Below are positions 20,836 through 31,959 of a DNA stretch of 64,000 bases, piece by piece; positions within the stretch are counted from its first letter, which is position 1; the number at the start of each line of letters is the position of its first letter. The stretch covers positions 9,472,694 to 9,536,693 of the forward strand of contig NC_089285.1 of NCBI RefSeq assembly GCF_963678975.1. Direction: 5' to 3'. This stretch comes from Dysidea avara (lineage: Eukaryota > Porifera > Demospongiae > Dictyoceratida > Dysideidae). The notes beneath the pieces were generated by a model that ran no database searches, was not told where the DNA came from, and saw only the letters and a program-made list of their open reading frames with translations. The translations under genes were made by a program, and so were the position numbers.

Positions 20836-21711
20836 ATTCACATACACATCAGAGCAACATCACAAACAGTTCACAGCAACATCACATACACATCACAGCA
20901 ACATCACCAACTGTTCACAGCAACATCACATACACATCACAGCAACATCACAGACTGTTCACAGCAACATCACATACACATCACAGTAACATCACAAACT
21001 GTTCACAGCAACATCACGAACTGTTCACGGTAACATCACATACACACACAGCAACTACACCGACTGGTCACAGCAACATCACATACAAAGCACAAACTGT
21101 TCACAGCAACATCACATACACATCCCAGCAACATCACAGACTGGTCGCAGCAACTTCACATACACATCACAGCAACATCACAGACTGGTCACAGCAACAT
21201 CACATACACAACACAGCAACGTAACACACTGGTCACAGTAACATCACATACACCGCACAGCAACATCACAAACTGTTCACAGCAACATCATATACACATC
21301 ACAGCTGCATCACATACTGTTCACTGCATCACATACTGTTCACAGCATCACAACCTGTTCACAGCAACATCACAAGCTGTTCACAGCAACATCACAAACA
21401 CATCACAGCAACATCACAGACTGGTCACATCAACATTACATACACATCACAGCAACATCACAGACTGGTCACAGCAACATCACGTACACAGCAGCGCAAC
21501 ATCACAGACAACATCACATACACATCACAGCAACATCACAGACTGTTCACAGCAACATCCCAGCAACATCACAGACTGGTCGCAGCAACTTCACATACAC
21601 ATCACAGCAACATCATAGACTGGTCGCAACAACATCACATACACATCACAGCAACATCACAGACTGTTCACAGCAACATCCCAGCAACATCACAGACTGG
21701 TCGCAGCAACA
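20836..21711 (+). repeat. Satellite B, array 2
   Basis: The same 22-bp units and orientation as 11971-14879, on the far side of the unique core. It ends at a scrambled 90-bp junction (21712-21800) where reverse satellite A modules meet forward ones. Confidence 0.9.
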
Positions 21712-24467
21712 CACTTAAGTATCGGTGAAGTGTGAGAAGACTAGAAGGAGTATACAGCAGTATGAGGTATCTGAGTGAAGTCTAAGTGTATCGGGATACT
21801 TCACCGATACTTAACAGATACTTCACTCACACTTCACAGATACTTCACCGATACTTAACAGATACTTCACCGATACTTAACAGATACTTCACTCATACTT
21901 CACAGATACTTCACTCAAACTTCACAGATACTTCACTCACACTTCACAGATACTTCACTCACACTTCACAGAAACTTCACTCACACTTCACAGAAACTTC
22001 ACTCAAACTTCACAGATACTTCACACACACTTCACAGATACTTCACCGATACTTAACAGATACTTCACTCACACTTCACAGATATTTCACTCACAGTTCA
22101 CAGATACTTCACTCACACTTCACAGATACTTCACTCACACTTCACAGATACTTCACCGATACTTAACAGATACTTCACCGATACTTAACAGATACTTCAC
22201 CGATACTTAACAGATACTTCACCGATACTTAACAGATACTTCACTCACACTTCACAGATACTTCACTCAAACTTCACAGATACTTCACTCACACTTCACA
22301 GAAACTTCACTCACACTTCACAGATACTTCACTCACACTTCACAGATACTTCACTCACACTTCACAGATACTTCACACACACTTCACAGATACTTCACCG
22401 ATACTTCACTCACACTTCACAGATATTTCACTCACAGTTCACAGATACTTCACTCACACTTCACAGATACTTCACTCACACTTCACAGATACTTCACTCA
22501 CACTTCACAGATACTTCACTCACACTTCACAGATACTTCACTCACACTTCACAGATACTTCACTCACACTTCACAGATACTTCACTCACACTTCACAGAT
22601 ACTTCACTCACACTTCACAGATACTTCACTCACACTTCACAGATACTTCACCGATACTTAACAGATACTTCACCGATACTTAACAGATACTTCACTCACA
22701 CTTCACAGATACTTCACTCACACTTCACAGAAACTTCACTCACACTTCACAGATACTTCACTCACACTTCACAGATACTTCACTCACACTTCACAGAAAC
22801 TTCACTCACACTTCACAGATACTTCACTCACACTTCACAGATACTTCACTCACACTTCACAGATACTTCACCGATACTTAACAGATACTTCACCGATACT
22901 TAACAGATACTTCACTCACACTTCACAGATACTTCACTCACACTTCACAGATACTTCACTCACACTTCACAGAAACTTCACTCACACTTCACAGATACTT
23001 CACTCACACTTCACAGATACTTCACTCACACTTCACAGATACTTCACACACACTTCACAGATACTTCACCGATACTTAACAGATACTTCACTCACACTTC
23101 ACAGATATTTCACTCACAGTTCACAGATACTTCACTCACACTTCACAGATACTTCACTCACACTTCACAGATACTTCACTCACACTTCACAGATACTTCA
23201 CTCACACTTCACAGATACTTCACTCACACTTCACAGATACTTCACTCACACTTCACAGATACTTCACTCACACTTCACAGATACTTCACTCACACTTCAC
23301 AGATACTTCACCGATACTTAACAGATACTTCACTCACACTTCACAGAAACTTCACTCACACTTCACAGATACTTCACTCACACTTCACAGATACTTCACT
23401 CACACTTCACAGATACTTCACTCACACTTCACAGATACTTCACACACACTTCACAGATACTTCACCGATACTTAACAGATACTTCACTCACACTTCACAG
23501 ATATTTCACTCACAGTTCACAGATACTTCACTCACACTTCACAGATACTTCACTCACACTTCACAGATACTTCACCGATACTTAACAGATACTTCACCGA
23601 TACTTAACAGATACTTCACCGATACTTAACAGATACTTCACTCACACTTCACAGATACTTCACTCACACTTCACAGATACTTCACCGATAATTAACAGAT
23701 ACTTCACTCACACTTCACAGATACTTCACTCACACTTCACAGATACTTCACTCACACTTCACAGATACTTCACTCACACTTCACAGATACTTCACCAATA
23801 CTTAACAGACACTTCACTCACACTTCACAGATACTTCACTCACACTTCACAGATACTTCACTCACACTTCACAGATACTTCACCGATACTTAACAGATAC
23901 TTTACTCACACTTCACAGATACTTCACTCACACTTTACAGATACTTTACTCACACTTTACAGATACTTTACTCACACTTCACAGATACTTCACACACACT
24001 TCACAGATACTTCACCGATACTTAACAGATACTTCACTCACACTTCAGAGATACTTCACTCACAGTTCACAGATACTTCACTCACACTTCACAGATACTT
24101 CACTCACACTTCACAGATACTTCACCGATAATTAACAGATACTTCACCGATACTTAACAGATACTTCACTCACACTTCACAGATACTTCACACACACTTC
24201 AAGGATACTTCACTCACACTTCACAGATACTTCACTCACACTTCACAGATACTTCACCGATACTTAACAGATACTTCACCGATACTTAACAGATACTTCA
24301 CTCACACTTCACAGATACTTCACTCACACTTAACAGATACTTCATACTTCACTCACACTTTACAGATACTTCACTCACACTTCACAGATACTTCACTCAC
24401 ACTTCACAGATACTTCACGATACTTAACAGATACTTCACCGATACTTAACAGATACTTCACTCACAC
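21712..24467 (+). repeat. Satellite A, array 3
   Basis: After a scrambled start containing reverse-orientation modules (AGTATCGGTGAAGTGTGAG), regular forward 11-bp modules run to 24467. It joins the gene X unit at exactly the same base as array 1 does. Confidence 0.95.
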
Positions 24468-27189
24468 AATGTGTTTATGACACCCTGTTCCACTTTTCTT
24501 TGTTCTGTACAATCAGGACTTGCGATATGTGTATCCAAGTAGCCACAAAAATATTTGTTGCTCTGAAAAAAGGGTTCCAGGGTGTCATGATGTAGATGTG
24601 TGGTACACTCTGGAGAACAGATATCCTTGTATTTTATGTCCCATAATTTCATAAGTTGGGAATACTTTACACTTGAACAATTTGCATGGGTACTGTGTAA
24701 GTAAACAGTTTTAGTGCACGTTGTAGTTTATTTTTGATCTGTAATTGTCTGAAGTGATTTCCTTTATATTCTGATTTGTCAATACCACATATGTTCTAAC
24801 AATAACCTTACTTAACACATTATTTCCAATATTACGTTTGTTAATGCAAATCGATTCAGGAAGAGACGTAATTAATTAGCGTGCGCCGCTGATTGGTATA
24901 CTTGAATAATACTTCCGTATATTCCAACTGATTCAAAGTCTGTATCTAGTGTGTGTCGTGTCATGAGCAACCCAAGAAAAAGAAACAGACCAGAAACATC
25001 AGAGTAAGTGCTTAGAAAAAATACTCGTTGGTTCGTGACATTGTAAAATGGGACAGATGGCGTGCCATAAGGCCACGCTTTTTTCTGTGAGAGGTAGTTC
25101 TCTTTACCCTTTGGCTAACCTCCCGGTACCAGGAGGCAAATCCTATTAAGGAGGCAAATCCTTATTATCCTAAATAAGATAAAAGTTTGATGCCAAGTGT
25201 AGTTTCTCTATACTCTAATTAATGCACACTGATTGTTTCGCAGGGAAGAAGATCCTTCAGATGAAGATCCTTCAGATGAAGACAATGATCTAGACCGGTA
25301 TAATGTGACTGACTGTGGCCACCAAGTAAGTTTAAAGCTAAGCATTTTTAGGATTGTCCGCATTTTTATACTTCATGCCTTCAATGGGACGCTTAGCATA
25401 GATTATGGAGGGGCCAAAGTATATGCACTTAGACATTTACTGTAGGTAGTTATCTGCGACCACGGTCTAAGTCAACAGTCAAGGCCACCGAATTTGTATT
25501 ATCCAACCCACAATGAAGAGTACATTTCTTAGTCACTGGTCAAAGATCGAAAAGGGCTATTAGTCAAAGGAAAAAGTGAAGTTTCAGCTAGTCAAGACTT
25601 TGACCGTGATCACAGATCAATCTATCTGTGACACTCCCTTGTGTCTTTGCCAGATTGCTTTTTACATTTGAGTGGCAGGAGAGGGTCTGGACCAGTTATG
25701 TAGCATAGGCATCTCATAAGCCCCAACTACATTTTGCCTAATGTTTGAGGGCAGGGGGGTCAGACAGGGATCACGTGTTTACGTAATAATATTTGCACAA
25801 GCTCGGAAATATTTCACGTGAGCTGATAATTCTACTTAGTTTGCTGTTTACAATGGTGTAAAGCACAGCGAAAACCGTGCTACCGTTACGGAGTAATTAA
25901 ACTTACAGTGATGGCGGTATGTGGCGGAAACGATTTTCACATCAGCAGTACTATTGATTATTGTTGATTATAATACAATTGTTAACTGATATTGCACACT
26001 TTTGGCACGCAATATGACTACAATTTACAAAAATATATTTCTTAGCTTTGTAACGTGTGATCCTGTCTGACCCCCCCCCCCCCCCCCCCCCGGGTTGGAG
26101 GGCAGACTAATTACTACATGAGAGACTATAAGCACCCCTGCAAGAGTTCATAATATCAACAGTTCTTCATCTACACAGTGTGTTGTATTGCTAGTTCTGT
26201 GTGTCATGCATACTATGTTACCAGTGTTTTTACACTTTAGGGCCCACAGGCAAATATGGTGCTATTTATCTTTGAGACGAAGAAGGCACAGAAGATTCTG
26301 TTAAAAATTGAGCGTAAGCCATCAACAGCTTGCGATTTCGATGTGGGATATCTGCTAAAATATGTCCAGAAGATAGACAACATTTCTATTCCTAAAAGTG
26401 GCAATATAGTTGAGATTGGCAAGTGTGACGATCTTCGTGTCTTCATATGGAAATTTAAGAATTGTGTAGCGTGCTCGAAGGCCACACACAAAGATTTTAG
26501 AATGGTGAAGCAATCTCAGAAAAAAATTGAAGGAATGCCAAATTCAAAAGGAAGAATTAGTTACCCGTACTTTACACTTAAACTAAACCAGGATCTTAGT
26601 GAGGATGACACTTATCCTTCTCCTGAGTTTGAGAGAATCAGAGTGGACATGTTCAGCACTTCGCTGCAATTGCATGGGTATGTTGTGCATCAGTGTGGAG
26701 CAGCAGGTTCTTATTGCTTTTGCGAATTTTCTGGTGGGGGGGACTTCTATGTTGCTGGCCAGGTAGCAGAACCCTTGGTGTTTCAGTGTATGCAGAATGC
26801 TGATGATGATGATAATCCTCGTGCAGCAAATAACTTATCCCCTCCAACAGGTGGGACGCAGAGATTTGCTACACTAAGTATTGAGGGAAAAGTAGGCAGC
26901 AGTAATATTAAATCTGTGATCTATCAGCTCTGGGCCAACATGATTGTTATCACTGTTGACAAATTCGTACAGTTTTGTCTAGGGTATGGGAATGGATTTA
27001 CGAAGACTGACCTCATAAATATTCTATCACTTACAGCATATGGCATCGCGTGTTTCGGAGACGGAAGTGTGGCTGCCTATAAGCTAGAAATTTCTTTTAA
27101 CAATTGCAACTCTATTACAGAAAAGGTTGAACCCAGCAACTATAACAAAACTGTAGCAGCAAGACTAATCGATAGTATGTTAGAATATC
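24468..27189 (+). repeat. Segmental duplication, copy 2 (gene X unit)
   Basis: Direct copy of 6936-9650; see that entry for differences. This copy keeps the uninterrupted gene end and is the better reference for the unit. Confidence 0.95.
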
Positions 27190-27230
27190 ACAAAGAAAAA
27201 ATGAAGCAAATGGAAGTCAGAGTAGTATAA
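24963..27230 (+). CDS. Gene X copy 2: complete nuclease-like protein
   Basis: Exons 24963-25003, 25244-25325 and 26241-27230 join in phase to a 370-residue protein. The order is a basic start, an acidic SDEDPSDEDND stretch, then a single domain with FATLSIEGKV (E-x-K) and YQLWANM near residues 250-275, ending in a charged HKEKMKQMEVRVV tail. AATAAA follows at 27347-27352. The E-x-K/Q arrangement suggests a PD-(D/E)XK fold; the proximal acidic residue is not obvious, so this is tentative. No transmembrane segment or signal peptide is apparent; the basic start may be nuclear targeting. Intron 2 carries a 21-C tract at 26071-26091. This is the intact member of the pair. Confidence 0.65.
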
Positions 27231-27346
27231 TATGTTAGTGTGTAGCTAATCATTGCTAAGATGATGTAAAATCTGTTATCAAAATCTCTATGTATTTGTA
27301 GAAACCTATATTCACCACATGCAATTGGTAGATGCCTTTGCACAAC

Positions 27347-27352
27347 AATAAA
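27347..27352 (+). promoter_or_regulatory. Polyadenylation signal of gene X copy 2
   Basis: AATAAA lies 117 bp after the stop. The copy 1 inversion breaks one base before this hexamer, so copy 1 lacks it. Confidence 0.5.
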
Positions 27353-27433
27353 CTTTACAATAATACATCGCAATAAATGTGTGTGTGCATGGTGTTACAT
27401 AAAATAGGATCAAACACGTTACATACTAGTTAA

Positions 27434-27581
27434 AGCACCGCGGCGAGTGCACTACGGGAAATAAAGCACGAGGGTGTGGTCGAGAGCCAAATATAGCACG
27501 AGGCGAAGCCGAGTGCTATATTTGGCTCGAGACCACACCCGAGTGCTTTATTTCCTGTAGTGCACGAGCAAACGCGGTGCT
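27434..27581. mobile_element. 148-bp palindromic foldback element
   Basis: AGCACCGCG...AGTGCACTACGGGAAATAAAGCACGAG on the left is answered by CTCGTGCTTTATTTCC-type complement on the right. The centre is AGCACGAGGCGAAGCCGAGTGCT. Almost the whole element is one hairpin. Its GC-rich, CGAG-containing ends look like a MITE. It stands alone between gene X copy 2 and satellite A array 4. Confidence 0.8.
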
Positions 27582-27682
27582 CCCCTTTCAACTGGTTTAA
27601 TGTATGAATCCGGATTTGCAATCAAGAAGAGAGTACAGTTTATCGCACCCTGGAACGTTGAACTGATGGCGAGAAATCACTT

Positions 27683-29277
27683 AACTTCACACACACTTCA
27701 AGGATACTTCACTCACACTTCACAGATACTTCACTCACACTTCACAGATACTTCACCGATACTTAACAGACACTTCACTCTCACTTCACAGATACTTCAC
27801 TCACACTTCACAGATACTTCACTCACACTTCACAGATACTTCACTCACACTTCACAGATACTTCACTCACACTGCACAGATACTTACACACACTTCACAG
27901 ATACTTCACACACACTTCAAGGATACTTCACTCACACTTCACAGATACTTCACTCACACTTCACAGATACTTCACCGATACTTAACAGACACTTCACTCT
28001 CACTTCACAGATACTTCACTCACACTTCACAGATACTTCACTCACACTTCACAGATACTTCACTCACACTTCACAGATACTTCACTCACACTGCACAGAT
28101 ACTTACACACACTTCACAGATACTTCACACACACTTCAAGGATACTTCACTCACACTTCACAGATACTTCACTCACACTTCACAGATACTTCACACACAC
28201 TTCAAGGATACTTCACTCACACTTCACAGATACTTCACTCACACTTCACAGATACTTCACCGATACTTAACAGATACTTCACTCACACTTCACAGATACT
28301 CACACTTCACAAATACTTCACACAGATACTTCACCCACACTTCACAGATACTTCACTCACACTTCACAGATACTTCACTCACACTGCACAGATACTTACA
28401 CACACTTCACAGATACTTCACACACACTTCAAGGATACTTCACTCACACTTCACAGATACTTCACTCACACTTTACAGATACTTCACCGATACTTAACAG
28501 ATACTTCACCGATACTTCACTCACACTTCAGAGATACTTCACTCACACTTCACAGATACTTCACTCACACTTCACAGATACTTCACTCACACTTCACAGA
28601 TACTTCACTCACACTTCACAGATACTTCACCGATACTTAACAGGTACTTCACTCACACTTCACAGATACTTCACTCACACTTCACAGATACTTCACTCAC
28701 ACTTCACAGATACTTCACTCACACTTCACAGATACTTCACCGATACTTAACAGATACTTCACTCACACTTCACAGATACTTCACTCACACTTCACAAATA
28801 CTTCACACAGATACTTCACCCACACTTCACAGATACTTCACTCACACTTCACAGATACTTCACACACACTGCACAGATACTTACACACACTTCACAGATA
28901 CTTCACACACACTTCAAGGATACTTCACTCACACTGCACAGATACTTACACACACTTCACAGATACTTCACACACACTTCAAGGATACTTCACTCACACT
29001 TCACAGATACTTCACTCACACTTTACAGATACTTCACCGATACTTAACAGATACTTCACCGATACTTAACAGATACTTCACTCACACTTCAGAGATACTT
29101 CACTCACACTTCACAGATACTTCACTCACACTTCACAGATACTTCACGCACACTTCACAGATACTTCACCGATACTTAACAGATACTTCACTCACACTTC
29201 ACAGATACTTCACCGATACTTAACAGATACTTCACTCACACTTCACAGATACTTCACTCACACTTAATAGATACTTC
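27683..29277 (+). repeat. Satellite A, array 4, ending in the copia LTR
   Basis: Forward modules with more variants (CACTGCACAGATACTTACAC). The last modules (AATAGATACTTC) meet GCACACACTTAGACTT, which is the copia LTR continuing from its broken start at 4093. The ORF at 27600-28640 is a repeat artefact. Confidence 0.95.
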
Positions 29278-29571
29278 GCACACACTTAGACTTAATGTAT
29301 GTATTAGCTTTAAACTATTCATTGTTGTATTAGTTATTCACACCTTGATTCTTAGCTACCGTGGTTTTGTATAGGAATTTTAATCTGTGTAATAGGCCAC
29401 ATCTTTTGTTCTATTGTTCATTGTAGTTTTGGTTCCTTTTGGCTTGTACTTCTACATTGTAGTTGTTGTGTTGTGTTGCTAAACTTTAATACTGATTGTT
29501 GTGTTACTCTTCACGGTCTTCCTGGCTAAGTAGCGGCATCCAGCTTGCGCGTGAGAACACTCCTGCTAACA
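29278..29571 (+). repeat. Remainder of the copia 5' LTR
   Basis: Matches 38338-38631 of the 3' LTR with one substitution seen. The first part of this LTR is at 4093-4107; the 10 bp GCATACAAAT found in the 3' LTR are missing at the break. Confidence 0.9.
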
Positions 29572-29585
29572 GGTTATGGGCCCAG
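29572..29585 (+). promoter_or_regulatory. Primer-binding site for initiator-tRNA half molecule
   Basis: GGTTATGGGCCCAG directly after the LTR is complementary to the anticodon stem-loop of initiator tRNA-Met (CTGGGCCCATAACC), as in Drosophila copia, which primes from an internal tRNA fragment and not from the tRNA 3' end. Confidence 0.75.
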
Positions 29586-29685
29586 TGCCGTGCTAAGTGA
29601 CAATTTAGTGATAACTCTCCTGCTAGCAGGTAATCGTCGACAAGAATCAAGGCGAACTCAGCTGAACTGACGGAACTGAAGCCTA

Positions 29686-30390
29686 ATGGCGGAAATTAAA
29701 ACTGTCTTAATACCACTGAACGGAAAGAATTATCCGACGTGGAAAGTACAATGCCGGATGGCGTTAATGAAGGACAGTCTTTGGGGTATAGTCAGTGAAA
29801 CTGAGGTAGCGCCAGGCGGAGACAATGCAGAAGGCCAAACAAAGTTTTTTGCACGGAGAGATTGTGCCCTTGCGATAATTGTGCTTGCTGTAGACCCGTT
29901 GTTGTTATATCTACTGGGGGACCCGGAAGATCCAAAAGCTGTGTGGAAAAAGCTAGAGGAGCAGTTCCAACCTAAAACTTGGTCTAACAAACTGCAGCTT
30001 CGACGAAAGCTCTACGCTTTAAAGCTAAAGGAAGGTGGGTCGGTCAATGAGCACATTAAGACGATGAGTGAGATATTTGAGGGTCTTGCTGTAATCGGTG
30101 ATGTAGTATCCAAGGAAGACAGAGTAGTACACTTACTGGCCAGCTTACCAGAGTCATACAATGTGTTAGTAACTGCACTTGAGGCACAATCAGAGAATAT
30201 CCCAAAATGGGAAATTGTTACTGAGAGGTTGCTGCACCAAGAGTCAAGCTCAAAGAAAAGGTACCAACACCTTTGGAAGATAGCAGTAAAGCCTTTACTG
30301 CAGGCCAGAATAAGGGGTTCAAGAAACCATTTACGTGCCATTACTGCCACAAACCTGGCCATTTTAAGAAAGATTGTAGAAAGTATCTAG
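29686..30390 (+). pseudogene. gag: Copia gag, N-terminal part
   Basis: ATG 29686 opens MAEIKTVLIPLNGKNYPTWK, the classic copia Gag start, followed by LWGIVSETE, AVWKKLEEQFQPKTWSNKLQ and a typical UBN2-like segment to ERLLHQESSSKK. The reading frame then slips by one base at about 30253-30262, and the zinc knuckle lies in another frame. The tail of this frame after that point is spurious. Gag forms the cytoplasmic virus-like particle. Confidence 0.8.
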
Positions 30391-30848
30391 CTGCTCAAAA
30401 GAAACAGGCCAGTGTAGCAAAGAAAAAGGAAAATCCAGGCAGTGACGATGAAGCATTTGTAACTATTCATGTACTTGCTGCTACTTCTAGTGGAACTTGG
30501 ATAGTAGACTCAGGTGCAACCTGCCATATGTGTAATGACAGGAATCTGTTTGTTGATATGAGACACCTGGAGACCCCACAGCAAGTGACGCTGGGTGATG
30601 GAAGCCCACTGGAAGGGCCGGCAGAGGGCACAGTGAAACTAGCTATGATTCTACCTGATGGAAGCACACAAAAGTGTAAACTAGAAAATGTTTTGTATGT
30701 ACCTAAGCTGTCATATAGTCTCTTGAGTGTGTCAAAAGCGTCTGAGGCCGGGAAAACCACTAATTTTGACAAAAAGGGGTGCAAAATTTTTAATCAGGAG
30801 AAGAAAGTAATTGCTGTTGCCACGAAGCATGGAACCTGTATTACCTAG
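30263..30848 (+). pseudogene. Copia gag zinc knuckle and protease
   Basis: Contains CHYCHKPGHFKKDC (C-x2-C-x4-H-x4-C, about 30336-30377), the nucleocapsid RNA-binding knuckle, and WIVDSGATCHM, the aspartic protease active site (about 30507). It ends with YVPKLSYSLLSVSKASEAG, typical of the protease to GAG-pre-integrase linker. A stop at 30846-30848 results from a one-base shift. Confidence 0.8.
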
Positions 30849-30900
30849 ACCACTCTAGAAAAGGGGAAAGTGCAAATGCAACTAAATGTGACAATGAAAT

Positions 30901-31768
30901 GTGGCAAAGAAGGTATGGTATGGCCATGTTGGTGAGCAAAGCCTTAAAAGTCTTGCAGGTGGTAATTTAGTTGAAAGGTTTGATTACAATTTGTCAGGTG
31001 ATCTTGGCTTTTGTGAGAACTGTATCGGTGGAAAGCAGCACCGAAACCCCTTTGAAAGTAGTGAAAGACAGACAGAAGATCTGCTTGAGCTAGTCCACTC
31101 AGACGTTTGTGGAAAAATAAGTGAAAAATCAATAGGAGGAGCTCAGTACTTTCTAACACTCACTGATGATAAGTCAAGGTACTCCTGGGTGTACATAATC
31201 AAAACAAAAGACCAGGTCTTTCAGTGTTTTGTAGAATGGAAAGCACTTGTAGAAAAGGCTACTAAAAAGAACATAAGAACCTTCAGAACAGACAATGGGG
31301 AAGGGGGGGGGGGGGGGGGGGGGTACACCTCATCTCAGTTTGAGAATTATCTCAAGGCAGAAGGTATAAGGCACGAATTGACAGTGCCCAAAACGCCTCA
31401 ACAAAATGGCATCGCTGAGCGTTTAAAACGTACTTTAGTTGAAATGGCTCGATCAATGCTTTTAGATTCAAAGCTGCCTAAAAGGTTCTGGGGTGAAGCT
31501 ATTTCAACGGCAGTGTACTTGAGGAACAAATCACCAGTCAAAGCTTTGAAAAAGACGCCTTTTGAAGTGTGGCATGGCAAAAAGCCAAAGGTGAACCACC
31601 TAAGAGTGTTTGGCAGTGATGCATATGCACATGTTCCCCGAGATGAGAGGGCTAAGTTTGATTCGAAGACACGTAAGTGTATTATGGTGGGATATGGAAA
31701 TCTAACCAAAGGCTACAGACTATATGATGCCACACAAGGGAAGATATTTCATAGTCGTGATGTACAGT
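30901..31768 (+). pseudogene. Copia integrase, interrupted by poly-G and piggyBac
   Basis: After another one-base slip (about 30912) the frame carries YGHVGEQSLKSL and CENCIGGKQH (zinc-binding HHCC), HSDVCG and RTDNG (two catalytic Asp), and QQNGIAER (catalytic Glu). Between RTDNG and YTSS lies a run of about 21 G (31304-31324), where copia normally has only GGE, adding several glycines in frame. The core ends DVQF at the TTAA where the piggyBac entered; the frame resumes exactly after it at 36519. Confidence 0.85.
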
Positions 31769-31959
31769 TTAACCCTTTAGGGACCAGCGTCGTACATGTA
31801 TGTCATAATATTGACTCACGCGAAAGCCCGCCATCGTACATGTACGTCCAACTTTCTCCAAGCTGCTAGATCGTCTTCTTCACCTCGAAGGGCTCTAAAT
31901 CGAATATATATTATTAGACGCGCTTATTGGTAACCAAGTTCAGTTGTTAAGACTTAAAA

